Of a stretch of 64,000 bases of DNA, positions 8,116-16,774 are shown piece by piece. The translations under genes and the position numbers were made by a program. A model generated the notes under the pieces. It had not been told where the DNA came from, made no database searches, and saw only the letters and a list, made by a program, of their open reading frames with translations. How positions within the stretch are numbered: the stretch's first letter is position 1; the number at the start of each line of letters is the position of its first letter. The DNA is from DAOUEX01 sp034430235 (GTDB lineage: Bacteria > Chloroflexota > Anaerolineae > UBA2200), in assembly GCA_964478075.1 (NCBI GenBank), contig CAYZGO010000012.1:1-64000 (forward strand), read 5' to 3'.

Positions 8116-8169
8116 AGCATCTCCTTGCCAAGGAGAGGGTCGTGGGTTCGAATCCCATCTTCCGCTCCA
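8116..8169 (+). tRNA. tRNA-Gly (GCC), 5' part lost in assembly gap
   Basis: The anticodon arm CTCCT-TGCCAAG-GAG gives anticodon GCC. The T-arm GTGGG-TTCGAAT-CCCAT, the acceptor 3' strand and an encoded CCA (8167-8169) follow. The 5' acceptor strand and D-arm fall in the gap. Confidence 0.85.
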
Positions 8170-8202
8170 TTTCGTCTCATTTCCCGTTGTGCACAGTTTC
8201 AG

Positions 8203-8277
8203 GGCGACGTAGCCAAGTGGTTAAGGCAGGGGTCTGCAAAATCCCGATCGTCGGTTCAATTCCGACCGTCGCCTCCA
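8203..8277 (+). tRNA. tRNA-Cys (GCA)
   Basis: A full 75-base cloverleaf: acceptor GGCGACG pairs with CGTCGCC, the anticodon loop CTGCAAA gives GCA, and the T-arm contains GGTTCAATTCC. CCA is encoded. It lies between tRNA-Gly and tRNA-Leu in one tRNA cluster. Confidence 0.93.
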
Positions 8278-8320
8278 TGACATGGCTGATAGCATTCCCT
8301 GCTGTCAGCCCTCTGCATAT

Positions 8321-8404
8321 GGGGCGGTGGCGAAACGGCAGACGCTGCGGACTTAAAATCCGCTGGAGCAGAACTCCATGAGGGTTCGATTCCCTCCCGC
8401 CCTA
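8321..8404 (+). tRNA. tRNA-Leu (TAA), integration target
   Basis: Acceptor GGGGCGG pairs with CCGCCCT (one G-T pair). The anticodon arm GCGGA-CTTAAAA-TCCGC gives TAA. A long variable arm (TGGAG/CTCCA) marks a class II tRNA, and the T-arm is GAGGG-TTCGATT-CCCTC. CCA is not encoded, unlike the Gly and Cys genes. The 3' half from the anticodon loop onward recurs three times downstream as direct repeats, making this gene the likely attB of integrative elements. Confidence 0.95.
8350..8404 (+). repeat. att-like direct repeat, copy A (within intact tRNA-Leu)
   Basis: From the anticodon loop to the 3' end of tRNA-Leu. It matches copies at 16957-17012, 29387-29444 and 47526-47583 in the same orientation, including the variable arm and the whole T-arm. 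This is the reference copy, inside the only complete tRNA. Confidence 0.85.
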
Positions 8405-8411
8405 CACATGG

Positions 8412-8440
8412 TCAGGCTCTCCCGCGATGGGAGGGCCTGA
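8412..8440 (+). terminator. Hairpin after tRNA-Leu, also present after copies C and D
   Basis: TCAGGCTCTCCC-GCGAT-GGGAGGGCCTGA gives a 12-bp stem with one G-T pair. There is no T-tract. Closely similar hairpins follow the tRNA fragments at 29451 and 47589, so the hairpin travels with the repeat. Confidence 0.65.
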
Positions 8441-8738
8441 TGGTGGAAGACGCCATCGACCCGCAATGGACCAGCCTGCCGGCCCGGTAGACCCACGGTA
8501 TGGACTTAGACTGAGCTTCGGTCATCTGTCGGCGATGCCTATCACGCGAGGGCTCAGGTGGCAGTTATGCTACGCTACAGCGTGGCCCAAAGGGCTAGAA
8601 GTGCACCTATCTGAAAGCGATAGATGTTCGGTTCTCGGGATGTCCGAACCAATGTCCCAACTTCAATTTCAGGCATTGAAAAGCACTCTCAGTAGGGTAT
8701 GATTCCACTGGAGTCTCTGTACCACGGAGGCGTGACAA
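8441..8738. other. Non-coding interval, left end of interval 1
   Basis: I see no convincing gene here. The first bases (GGTGGAAGACGCCATC, about 8442-8457) recur after repeat copy C at about 29478-29493, supporting a shared element end. GGAGG at 8726-8730 is the ribosome site of the following XRE gene. Confidence 0.6.
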
Positions 8739-10007
8739 GTGGAGAGATTCATCAATCGCACAAGAATCCGCACACTGCGCAAACAGAAAGGGTGGAGCCA
8801 AGGCGACTTGGCGCGAGAGAGTGGTATTGCGCGCGGTACGGTGTCCAAGATTGAGACTGGTTCAGATTCCAATCCCCGCATGAGCACTCTGGTATCTCTG
8901 GCTGCAGCCCTTGGTGTCCGAATTGACGATCTACTCTACCCCCCAAGATCCCCGACATTGGGCGCAATGGAGCGAGTTACGAAGCTGATGGTCGCAGGGC
9001 TCAACACACTAGTGCAGAACATGGACGAGGACCCTGGGTACAACTTCAAGCGTGGCTATGCAGCGAAGAACGCGTACTTCAACGAATGTGAGATGATCGG
9101 ACGACCACTGTGGAAAAGGATTCCACTGTTTTCGCTGAGCAATGGTTCTGCGCTCGAGGTGGATTTCTTGGGTGTGGCAGAACTATACCACCAGACGTTG
9201 CTGAAGTGCATTCTCGACTATGAGGCGTATCGGAACAAGCAATTCAACAAAGGCATGGCGTATGGAAATCTCGGGGTTGCACAAATCGCGGGCGGCAAGA
9301 TCGACCACGGTGTCTCCAGTTTCCTGGCTGCGGACCTTGAGGATCAGGATTTCACTAACCGCGACCCGCACAACATCCTCAATGGCGTGCTGTGGCAACA
9401 GTTCGAGGTTCCCCATATATTCGACTACATCCGTCGTGTGACGAAGCAGCCATGCACAGGTGTTGGCCTAGTCGTCGATCAGCCGTTTCTTGAGAGCTTT
9501 ATGACCAGCCTGGATCTGCAAGACCGACTTCTGCTTGAGACGAGCACTTGGGCAGCCAATGACAACCTGCAACGTGCCAGAGCATTAAGCACAGTGCACG
9601 TCAGATCCCGCTTGCTGGCAGCACTGAGAAACATCTGTTGGCTCATCGAATCTCTTCTACGGAGAAGCCCAATGGGCGTTGCTTACCTGAAGTCGCAACA
9701 GAAGAGTCAAGCTACTCTTCATCCCCTGGTCAGCAACGCTGCTAGCACCGCTGGCATCCCATATCCATCATCCTACAGCTGCTGGCCAGGCAGCACCAAG
9801 GACTTCACCACATACGCCCAGGCTATCGTGGTGAGCACTGGCCCGTCTGAGGAGCGTGCACTTGCCTGCCTCGTGCTGACACGGAACTACACAACCCATC
9901 ATTCTGACCCGATTCCGCCTAGCCACGACTGGCTCCCGCTGTACCAAGAGGTGCTCGGTTTGGTCTTGGCAGCCATATTCTACCTAAGGAGCATCAACGC
10001 CCTCTAG
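8739..10007 (+). CDS. XRE-family HTH protein with long uncharacterised C-terminal domain
   Basis: The 422-residue product begins with a canonical Cro/C1-type helix-turn-helix (about residues 9-65; QGDLARESGIARGTVSKIE is the recognition region). About 350 residues follow that I do not recognise. They look mostly helical, have no obvious enzyme motif and include a KSQQKSQATLHPLVSN stretch. The start is GTG, 8 bases after GGAGG. It is the first gene after tRNA-Leu, in the position where integrative elements often carry a control gene, and is divergent from nothing nearby: about 1.2 kb without clear genes follows. The DNA-binding part is secure, but the ligand, partner and target are unknown. Confidence 0.78.
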   Translation: MERFINRTRIRTLRKQKGWSQGDLARESGIARGTVSKIETGSDSNPRMSTLVSLAAALGVRIDDLLYPPRSPTLGAMERVTKLMVAGLNTLVQNMDEDPGYNFKRGYAAKNAYFNECEMIGRPLWKRIPLFSLSNGSALEVDFLGVAELYHQTLLKCILDYEAYRNKQFNKGMAYGNLGVAQIAGGKIDHGVSSFLAADLEDQDFTNRDPHNILNGVLWQQFEVPHIFDYIRRVTKQPCTGVGLVVDQPFLESFMTSLDLQDRLLLETSTWAANDNLQRARALSTVHVRSRLLAALRNICWLIESLLRRSPMGVAYLKSQQKSQATLHPLVSNAASTAGIPYPSSYSCWPGSTKDFTTYAQAIVVSTGPSEERALACLVLTRNYTTHHSDPIPPSHDWLPLYQEVLGLVLAAIFYLRSINAL

Positions 10008-11192
10008 TCCGTAGCGAACTGGCATCTACCTCTCCAAGCTGTCACCACGAAAACGTACGCCATTCCACGCCCACGCACTCCTCAACCTGCTAACTGGGTG
10101 AAGCACTCCCGGTCGGATCGGTGAATCTCCTCTTGGATCAGATCGAACATGGAGAGAAGCATCTGTGTCCCCTCGGCCTCTCTGAGTGGCACCTCGATCA
10201 CGCGCTAGTGCTGTGTCTTGCATTCGACCATTTATGATGAGAGTAGCACACTGTGAGCCGAGAATCAAGGGGCAATTCGGTATGGCCGTGGCCCAGCGGA
10301 CTGAGGAATCCTCTGTTGCCAGCGGCCTTTACACGCCTATCAGCCGCCTAGGCGAGGCAAGCGTCGGAGCATCACCAAACTGACGCGGATGATGAGGAGG
10401 AAGAAGACCTTTCCGACAGGACCGACGATCAGTCCGAACTGTAGTCCCATTCCGTGAGACTATGGGACGCGCTATTCCCCATCAGCGGGTTTCACAAGGC
10501 GCTTATGGAGAACCTCGCATCAACACTGAACTCACAACCACGACGCGACATCGCAGTCCTCGGGTGCCTGTATCGCCCTAGCTCTGTCCTCAACTGCAGA
10601 GTCTTATCTGTTCCGCCTGGAGAGATGCTGTGCACGATCTGGCTCGAATAGGCATCGCAAATCGGTAAGAGACGCATCATGCTGTCCGGGGCGGCCCAAC
10701 TGATCTAACAAGCAGCAGCGCCACCAGAGTGTCGCAACTGCCCTCTGCCGCCACTGGGTGACAGACGCGGGCCGCTTGAACGCTACATTCTTAGTCTGTG
10801 CAACGACTTGCGGTATAATGTGCCACAGACATCAAAGAGGCACCGTTGGCTCTGCAAGCAAGGCCGCTAGAGCTCGCTTCTGCCGTGCTGTGAGTGTGTC
10901 ATTCTCAGACATCCTGTGCCTTCTTGAACCACATCATTTACTGCCGGCAGTAAGTGTTCAAGAGCGTACCCTGCGGCGGCGGATGGGAGCTCCTGGGCAT
11001 GATGACTTCAGGGACCTTCCGTGCAGTGACCGATTCCGCATGGGCTTCTCCGGACGACCCCGCTCGAACCAACGAAACGGTGGGCAGAGTCCGTGTCCAC
11101 AGCTGACCGGTCGCTCAAACTATTCTACCTGATTGAAACGATGTGTGTGGGCATTACACCCTGTCCCTAAGGGTCGCCCGTCGTGGTCGTAG
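10008..11192. other. 1.2-kb stretch without a recognisable gene
   Basis: Short open frames exist on both strands, but none has a good ribosome site, family signature or consistent codon use. A TATAAT (10814-10819) has only a weak -35 (TTAGTC) 17 bases upstream. No reverse transcriptase and no adenine-rich template repeat matching the end of the adjacent NACHT-FGE gene was seen by eye. The stretch may be decayed mobile DNA. Confidence 0.5.
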
Positions 11193-11212
11193 GGACAACA
11201 TTGACGTTGTCC
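11162..11212. repeat. Nested hairpins directly after the FGE domain gene
   Basis: GGACAAC-ATTGAC-GTTGTCC (11193-11212) is a perfect 7-bp stem with a 6-base loop, only two bases past the stop codon of the minus-strand gene. A competing 8-bp stem TGTCCCTA/TAGGGACA joins 11162-11169 to 11190-11197. It may be a terminator. It also sits where DGR variable regions carry a downstream cruciform. Confidence 0.6.
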
Positions 11213-11214
11213 AA

Positions 11215-14200
11215 CTAGAAGGGGGACGCACACACCAGACGAAAGCCGTAGTCGAAGTAATTGGGACGCGGGTTGCGGCTGTAGCGGTAAGCGGCACGCG
11301 CAAAGTCATTGACGTTGATCCACGACCCGCCGCGCCGCGCGTGGACGCTAGTATCACTGAATTCATCATTCTTTCCCGTATGGTAGTCCGTTAAACACCA
11401 CTCCCAGACGTTGCCGCTCATATCCAGCAGCCCATACGGTGAGGCTCCCTGCGGGTACATCCCTACCGCGCTGGTTTGGCGAACGTAATAGCTACCCACA
11501 TTGTTAAAGGTTTCATCAATGTTGGCATACCCGCTGATGTAGTCATTGCCCCAAGGGTACTTCCGCCCATCCGTGCCTCGTGCCGCTTTTTCCCATTCTT
11601 GTTCGGTGGGCAGTCGTACTGCCCAAGTGAAGGGTTTCATGGGGTCGTAATCCTGTGGGGATGGGATTAATCCCGTCCGTTGTTCATTGGCGGACACCAT
11701 TAAAGGTGCCCCTACAGACCGTAATTTGTGCGACAACCAGCGGCAGAAAGCTACAGCCTGATACCAGTTGACCGTATCCCGGGGATGGTTAGCGTATTTG
11801 AAACGCTGTTCAAGTGTTTCCCTGTGTTCTTGCGCCAGTCCTTTCCACCAGCGATCATCCCGTATTCCGTCATCAGCATCAATAAACACTTGGAACTGAG
11901 CGTACGTGATGGCGTAACGCGCGATGTAGTAGGTCGGCAGGTCGAATTCCTGTGCTTCCGCGCTTTGGTAGGCTTGCGGATCACCGCCATATTGGAATTT
12001 CCCCGCTGGAATGTCTACCCAGTCAATATCCGGCAAGCCGTCAGGTCTCACTCCAACACCTTTGCGCGTGTCGCCGCGCTCTGCCAGTCGGCGTCCCCAT
12101 TCGGCACGTGCCAGCGGGGTGATGCGGGGCAGTTTCTCCCGCCATTCGTCAACCTCTGCCCCCTCCTTGTACACAGGAAGGGGAGAAATCTGGGGATCAA
12201 ACAGCATTTTCAGGGCATCGTCCGCGCAAGTCGCTCGGCTTTCGGTGGCGCAGCGATACGCCAGCGTCGGTTGCACAGGGGTCAGCCATTCCACGATTTT
12301 CGTGGCGTCGCTTTCCATGCCCGCCAGCAGCAGGAGCACCTCCTCCCATCCGGTTGGCTCCCACCAGCGTTCAGAGGGGAGATACTCGGTCGCCGGAACG
12401 CCGCGCCCGATTTCCTCTCGCATTTGGCAGGCAGCGCAATATTCCTGTAGAAGTTCGTGAACGAAGCGTACCGTCTTACCACGTTCGATGATGCTGGCAC
12501 TGGCTGCCAAGTAAAGGATTTGGTCAGCATTTGCCCTCACCCCCGATCCCTCTCCTAGAGGTAGTGGGGAGCCTGCCAGATGTTCTTCGATGACCTGCCG
12601 TGCCCAACTTGCTTCCACGCTGGTTCCTGTGCGTTCTGCCCGCATCCGATATGCCAAGGCAGCTAATGCTTTGCGTTGGATGTCTTCGCTGATCCAAGGG
12701 GGACGGGTCTTGGCGGCGGGCTGTCCGCGCTTTTCAAGCAATTGATGAACGAATCGCTGAAACAGCTGCCCTCGGTTAGCAGGTGGTTTTCCATCCTGAA
12801 TAAAGGTATTGACCGTCAGGAACAATAAGAACGGGTTGCTGACTACACCCAACATTCCGGGCAGTTTGCCTTCTTCCCGTAATGCCTGGCGCACGGCAAT
12901 CAAGTGGCGGCGTTCGGGATTCCAGTCAAAACCGGGCAGTTCATCGTCATCAAACCAGAAGAAGCCAAAGGTCCTTTCTCCTTTTTCTCGTTGGAGCCAT
13001 TCCCAACTGGCGCGGGTTTCCGTCCCGCTGAGTTCCCAGAAAAGACGTTCACGGTCTTCGTCTTCCACGTAACTGCCAATAAACAGATGAATGCGGTTCA
13101 CATCAAAGGGACTGACATCGATACGTTGTAAGGGCAGCCTCAGGTTTATGTAATCCAGGCGGCGGCAGGTGACAATGAGCTTGACTTCGGGGTAATGAGC
13201 GATCCAACCTTGAACTGCTGGGATACGTTCGGGCGGGGTTTCGTTTAGCCCGTCTAGTAGCAGGAAGACCCGCCCAGGAAGATAGTCCCGCAGGCTTAAC
13301 CCACCAAAAGCAGTTTCGAGAAATACACTGAAATCGTCCCCATTGTATTCCCCGAGACTGGCAAACAACGGCAGTGGTGCGCCTTCGTTTTCGATGGCTT
13401 CGGCAGCAAGTTCATATGCCAGTCGTTGGAGGGTGGTCGTTTTGCCCGCGCCTGGGTCACCTATTAAGGCAGCCCGTCCATATCTGCGGATGCCCTCGCG
13501 CAGCTCAGCAAAGTCTTCAACCTTCACAACCTTACTACGGTCATCTTCGGGTTCGTAGCTGATGTCTCTGTAGAGGTCGTGCTGCATTTCCAGGTAACGC
13601 AGTGCCGCCACCTTGACCTTCACCACCTGTTCTTCGCGTAAGGCGGTGGCTGCCGGATCGGTATACAGATCGCGCCAGTGGTCGTATCGCTGCCCGATGC
13701 CTTGAAGGTATTTCAGTTCCATTTGACGTCGGGTTTCCGGCGTAATCTCCCATATACCAGGGTCTTGCATCGGTATTGGTCCGCTCTTCAAAAGCGCGAT
13801 CGCGTACGCCGCTGCGACATCGCAGGCATAACCACGCCACATTTCGATTTCTGGCGTACCCTTGCCCTCGTCGGCCAAGTCTGATACACCTCGCACCATA
13901 ATGAAGCCAGGTGGTTCTGCCGCCTGAAATGCCGCCGTCGCCACGCCCGCCGCCTCCATCTCAACGCCAATCAGAGTCGGCCAAGCCTTTCGATATTTGT
14001 TCAAAGTTGCCTTGTGCGCCACAACCTTGTCGCCAGAGGCAATCGGGCCAATGAGGCGCTTCGGCTGGCCCCCCACCGGCCGACTTGCGCTGACCAGTGA
14101 CCACCAGTCTTCGTCGCGCAAGTTCTGGCTGGCGGCGAGCAAACGCGGGTCAGCTTGATACACCTGCCAGTGGACCTGTGACCCACTGGGCGTCAACTTC

Positions 14201-14553
14201 TGTACTTCATAGTCCACGATCTGCTGGGAGACGAGCACATCCCCGAGCGCAACTCCCTTTGCCGCCACGCCACCTGCGATCCCGACCATCATCACGTAGC
14301 GCGGCTGCCACCGCTGGATGGCGTCCGAAGTGGCCGTCGCTGCCTGCACACGCCCCATGCCGAGCAATGGCATGACGGCGAGATGATACTCGCCGGCCTG
14401 CCCCTCAGGCATTACGGCGGATACCTGTGCGGCATAGTAAACACACACATCCCGCGCGGACGGGTTGAGGCGCTGGGGGCTGGACAGTTTGCCTAGCACT
14501 GCGTCACGTTCTTCTTCGAGCGCGGTAACGATTAGGAAGTCAATTTCCCCCAT
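11215..14553 (-). CDS. Nucleoside phosphorylase-NACHT NTPase-FGE/C-lectin fusion (NLR-like)
   Basis: About 1112 residues in three modules. Residues ~5-255 resemble the PNP/UDP phosphorylase family (FLIVTALEEERDAV, MVGIAGGVAAKGVALGDV, GVEMEAAGVATAA, MVRGVSDLADEGKG). A NACHT-type P-loop NTPase follows, with Walker A IGDPGAGKTTTLQRL near 380 and Walker B VFLLLDGLNETPP near 440, then a helical region. The last ~260 residues are a formylglycine-generating-enzyme/C-type-lectin domain (VDIPAGKFQYGG, GLLDMSGNVWEWC, RRGGSWINVND). The start at 14553 is favoured by AAGGA 8 bases upstream. This architecture is known from predicted bacterial conflict systems: an N-terminal nucleotide-cleaving effector, a signalling NTPase and a sensor. 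The lectin fold is the usual DGR target. Defence function is inferred. Confidence 0.88.
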   Translation of the reverse strand: MGEIDFLIVTALEEERDAVLGKLSSPQRLNPSARDVCVYYAAQVSAVMPEGQAGEYHLAVMPLLGMGRVQAATATSDAIQRWQPRYVMMVGIAGGVAAKGVALGDVLVSQQIVDYEVQKLTPSGSQVHWQVYQADPRLLAASQNLRDEDWWSLVSASRPVGGQPKRLIGPIASGDKVVAHKATLNKYRKAWPTLIGVEMEAAGVATAAFQAAEPPGFIMVRGVSDLADEGKGTPEIEMWRGYACDVAAAYAIALLKSGPIPMQDPGIWEITPETRRQMELKYLQGIGQRYDHWRDLYTDPAATALREEQVVKVKVAALRYLEMQHDLYRDISYEPEDDRSKVVKVEDFAELREGIRRYGRAALIGDPGAGKTTTLQRLAYELAAEAIENEGAPLPLFASLGEYNGDDFSVFLETAFGGLSLRDYLPGRVFLLLDGLNETPPERIPAVQGWIAHYPEVKLIVTCRRLDYINLRLPLQRIDVSPFDVNRIHLFIGSYVEDEDRERLFWELSGTETRASWEWLQREKGERTFGFFWFDDDELPGFDWNPERRHLIAVRQALREEGKLPGMLGVVSNPFLLFLTVNTFIQDGKPPANRGQLFQRFVHQLLEKRGQPAAKTRPPWISEDIQRKALAALAYRMRAERTGTSVEASWARQVIEEHLAGSPLPLGEGSGVRANADQILYLAASASIIERGKTVRFVHELLQEYCAACQMREEIGRGVPATEYLPSERWWEPTGWEEVLLLLAGMESDATKIVEWLTPVQPTLAYRCATESRATCADDALKMLFDPQISPLPVYKEGAEVDEWREKLPRITPLARAEWGRRLAERGDTRKGVGVRPDGLPDIDWVDIPAGKFQYGGDPQAYQSAEAQEFDLPTYYIARYAITYAQFQVFIDADDGIRDDRWWKGLAQEHRETLEQRFKYANHPRDTVNWYQAVAFCRWLSHKLRSVGAPLMVSANEQRTGLIPSPQDYDPMKPFTWAVRLPTEQEWEKAARGTDGRKYPWGNDYISGYANIDETFNNVGSYYVRQTSAVGMYPQGASPYGLLDMSGNVWEWCLTDYHTGKNDEFSDTSVHARRGGSWINVNDFARAAYRYSRNPRPNYFDYGFRLVCASPF
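11218..11331 (-). other. Candidate DGR-type variable region at the gene's 3' end
   Basis: The last 38 codons, from GGSW to the end, carry an exceptional density of NNY codons at likely surface positions (ATC AAC GTC AAT GAC TTT ... TAC AGC ... AAC ... AAT TAC TTC GAC TAC). This is the pattern left when AAY template codons are randomised at adenines. Fold-determining residues (GGSW, RAAYR, GFR) are kept. A hairpin follows at once. No template repeat or reverse transcriptase was seen in the window. Confidence 0.5.
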
Positions 14554-14690
14554 AGTGCATCCTTCAAGGTTTGCCCACTCTCGCCGCGGAGCGGCCATCT
14601 GATTGGCGCAGGGCTCGATCCAGAAACTGACTGAATCGGAACCAGAAGAGCCGAAAGTACGTCAGCCGCCGAACTCATACTTCTACAGAA

Positions 14691-14810
14691 CCTTTATACA
14701 TAAACAGACCCAATGGGTGATTATGAGGAAAAGTTCTACAGAAGCACCCAAAGCTTGCATATTCAAGAACTCTTCTGTATAATATCCGCCGCTGGGGTTC
14801 TTTGCAGAAC
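14691..14810 (+). promoter_or_regulatory. Repeated operator-like motifs in the integrase promoter region
   Basis: TTCTACAGAA occurs at 14691-14700 and 14734-14743. The inverted repeat GTTCTTTGCAGAAC occurs at 14797-14810, just past the predicted -10 element. Integron integrases are often SOS-regulated, so these may be LexA-type sites. The species-specific LexA box is not known here. Confidence 0.45.
14755..14783 (+). promoter_or_regulatory. Predicted promoter of the integrase gene
   Basis: TTGCAT (14755-14760) and a perfect TATAAT (14778-14783) are 17 bases apart, about 85 bases upstream of the integrase ATG. The -10 element is strong and the -35 weak. Confidence 0.6.
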
Positions 14811-14870
14811 TATTCACTATTGTACCACAGTTCCGCTCGTTGAGCAAATCCAGATTCTCGGAGATTCGTA

Positions 14871-15833
14871 ATGACACCACGACCCAAAAAGCTGCTCGAC
14901 CAAGTGCGCGATGCAATACGGGTCAAGCACTATGCTTACAGCACCGAGAAAACTTACGTCTATTGGGCCAAGCGCTTCGTTCTCTATCACAACAAGCGGC
15001 ATCCGCTGGAGATGGGTGAGAAGCAAATCAGCGAGTTTCTCACCTACCTGGCAGCAGAGGAACACGTGGCGGCTTCGACGCAAAACCAGGCCCTCAGTGC
15101 CCTGCTGTTCCTATACCGGGAGGTATTGCGCAAGGATCTAGATCTGCCCCTCGAATTGGTGTGGGCCAAAAGACCCAAACGGTTGCCTACGGTCCTGACC
15201 AAAGAAGAAGTCCAGCAAGTGATTGCCCAACTCACTGGCGTCCACCGTCTGATTGTACAACTTCTGTATGGCAGTGGTTTGCGTCTGATGGAATGCATGA
15301 GGCTGCGGGTCAAGGACCTCGACTTTGGCCAGCGCCAGATTCTGGTGCGAGATGCCAAGGGGGGAAAGGACCGGGTGACTATCTTGCCCAACAGCCTGAT
15401 CAAGCCGTTGCGCGTCCAGCTGGCCACGGCAAAGCAGTTGCACGAGCAGGACTTGGTCGACGGGTGCGGGGCTGTCTACTTGCCCTATGCTCTGGAACGA
15501 AAGTATCCACATGCGAACAAAGAATGGATTTGGCAGTACGTTTTCCCTGCTACGCAACGATCACAAGACCCGCGCAGTGACGTGATTCGTCGCCATCACC
15601 TCCACGAGAACACCGTGCAGAAAGCTGTCAAGAAGGCTGCCAAGAAGGCCGGCATCGCCAAACGGGTTACACCCCACACCTTCCGCCACTCTTTCGCCAC
15701 CCACCTACTGGAGAATCACTACGACATCCGCACTGTGCAGGAACTGCTCGGGCACAAGGATGTGAAAACCACGATGATCTATACCCATGTCCTGAAGCGA
15801 GGAGGCCTGGCGGTGCGCAGTCCGTTGGATTGA
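14871..15833 (+). CDS. intI: Integron-type tyrosine recombinase (IntI-like)
   Basis: This is a 320-residue tyrosine recombinase. The N-terminal SAM-like core-binding domain includes KHYAYSTEKTYVYWAKRFV. The catalytic residues are Arg in GSGLRLMECMRLR, Lys in AKGGKDR, His/Arg in TPHTFRHSFATHL, His in LLGHKDV and Tyr in MIYTHV. An extra segment before the HxxR box (YLPYALERKYPHANKEW then WQYVFPA) is the hallmark that separates IntI from XerC/XerD. The length is also typical for IntI. The NACHT-FGE gene reads away from it, like a first cassette. I found no convincing attC palindrome, so this may be a solitary integrase. Two LexA-like motifs and a promoter lie upstream. Confidence 0.9.
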   Translation: MTPRPKKLLDQVRDAIRVKHYAYSTEKTYVYWAKRFVLYHNKRHPLEMGEKQISEFLTYLAAEEHVAASTQNQALSALLFLYREVLRKDLDLPLELVWAKRPKRLPTVLTKEEVQQVIAQLTGVHRLIVQLLYGSGLRLMECMRLRVKDLDFGQRQILVRDAKGGKDRVTILPNSLIKPLRVQLATAKQLHEQDLVDGCGAVYLPYALERKYPHANKEWIWQYVFPATQRSQDPRSDVIRRHHLHENTVQKAVKKAAKKAGIAKRVTPHTFRHSFATHLLENHYDIRTVQELLGHKDVKTTMIYTHVLKRGGLAVRSPLD

Positions 15834-16203
15834 GCGACGATGGTGATTCAACACTTGAGGTCTGGCCCTCGCCCTCCCTCTGCCTTCCCGGACGGCGCAA
15901 GCGTCCCTCCCGCGCTCGGGCAATGCCTCATTGAGCGAAGAGGCCCATTGTGCGTACTCGCTTGCCGCAAGATCCTGATCCTCGAAGCGCATAAAGTCCT
16001 CAAGCGCGGGGATGCAAGGCCTCTGTGGCTGCGGGTAGACCGGTGGTGCCGCTAGGGTCCGTAGTAGGTTTCAGCATGTGTTCCTCTACTGGCAAGCGTT
16101 GTGGATCGGCGAGCATGGCAGGGCGGCCTAACTATACTTGTGCCATATGGCAGGTACCCTTATCATAGGAGTAGGATCGCTACTCAGAAAGGAGACCAGC
16201 CCA
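15834..16203. other. Intergenic stretch without clear features
   Basis: Between the integrase and the DUF1670-like gene I see no gene, tRNA or strong hairpin. ATTCAAC (15846-15852) fits the RYYYAAC core of an attC site, but I found no matching GTTRRRY partner at a suitable distance. AAAGGAGACC near 16190 is the ribosome site of the next gene. Confidence 0.5.
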
Positions 16204-16728
16204 ATGATCCGACAACCAGAACGCGAGCAACTCAATCGCTTGATAGTCAAAACTCTTGACCATATCTTCATCGCCCGCGCCCGAGAAGGGTCAGGCTGTT
16301 CCCTCTGTGAAGTGCAGGCGCTGACCGAATTGGTTAAGGAAGTCTACTTCCCCTGGCTCTCTCAACCGGAAGCCCTCCAGGCCGGTCAGTTGGCTATGAC
16401 TGCGGATTCGGCAGTTGAGCCAGGTCACAAACCTCTATCGCAGTCCAAGATGGTACCGGTTGTCCTGACCCTTCACGTTGGTAAGGAAGATCACCGGTAC
16501 CGTCTTGCGCGTGGCTCCGACGGCGTAGCCGCCTTGCGTCAGCGCCAGATGAAGCGCATGGCCCACGAAGCTCTCGACCAGGGCGCCCTGCTGACCACTG
16601 AGGACTTTGCCTTTCGCATCTTCAACTGCGGCCTGCGTACCATCAGCCGAGACCTGTTTCCCGTTTGGGTGCTGTGCGCCTCACGGACAGAGCGGCCACG
16701 GTTTGACCTCTCCGGCGGATCGTGCTAA
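16204..16728 (+). pseudogene. DUF1670-like gene, apparently 3'-truncated
   Basis: The 174-residue frame from the ATG at 16204 (behind AAAGGAGACC) matches my recollection of DUF1670 proteins, which are frequent in Chloroflexota and some archaea and of unknown function. Recognisable stretches are CEVQALTELVKEVYFPW, LARGSDGVAALRQRQMKRM and FAFRIFNCGLRTISRDL. DUF1670 proteins normally run about 100 residues further. Here the frame ends in an unrelated tail (PRFDLSGGSC). About 50-170 bases downstream, on the same strand, a coding-like remnant ends RRLEEIKKQNREMAYYI-stop, which could be the displaced C-terminus after an internal deletion. That last link is speculative. Confidence 0.55.
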
Positions 16729-16774
16729 TCTACGAGTGAAACAAGCACCAAGCTTCAGAGATACCCTGATACGT

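Noticed and set aside
11209..11215. GTCCAAC as an attC half-site at the end of the NACHT-FGE gene
   Set aside because: No complementary GTTRRRY at attC distance was found; the sequence is explained by the hairpin there.
14839..14845. GTTGAGC as an attI core upstream of the integrase
   Set aside because: It fits GTTRRRY by sequence only. It lies 26 bases before the start codon with no partner sites or cassette junction, and such 7-mers occur by chance.
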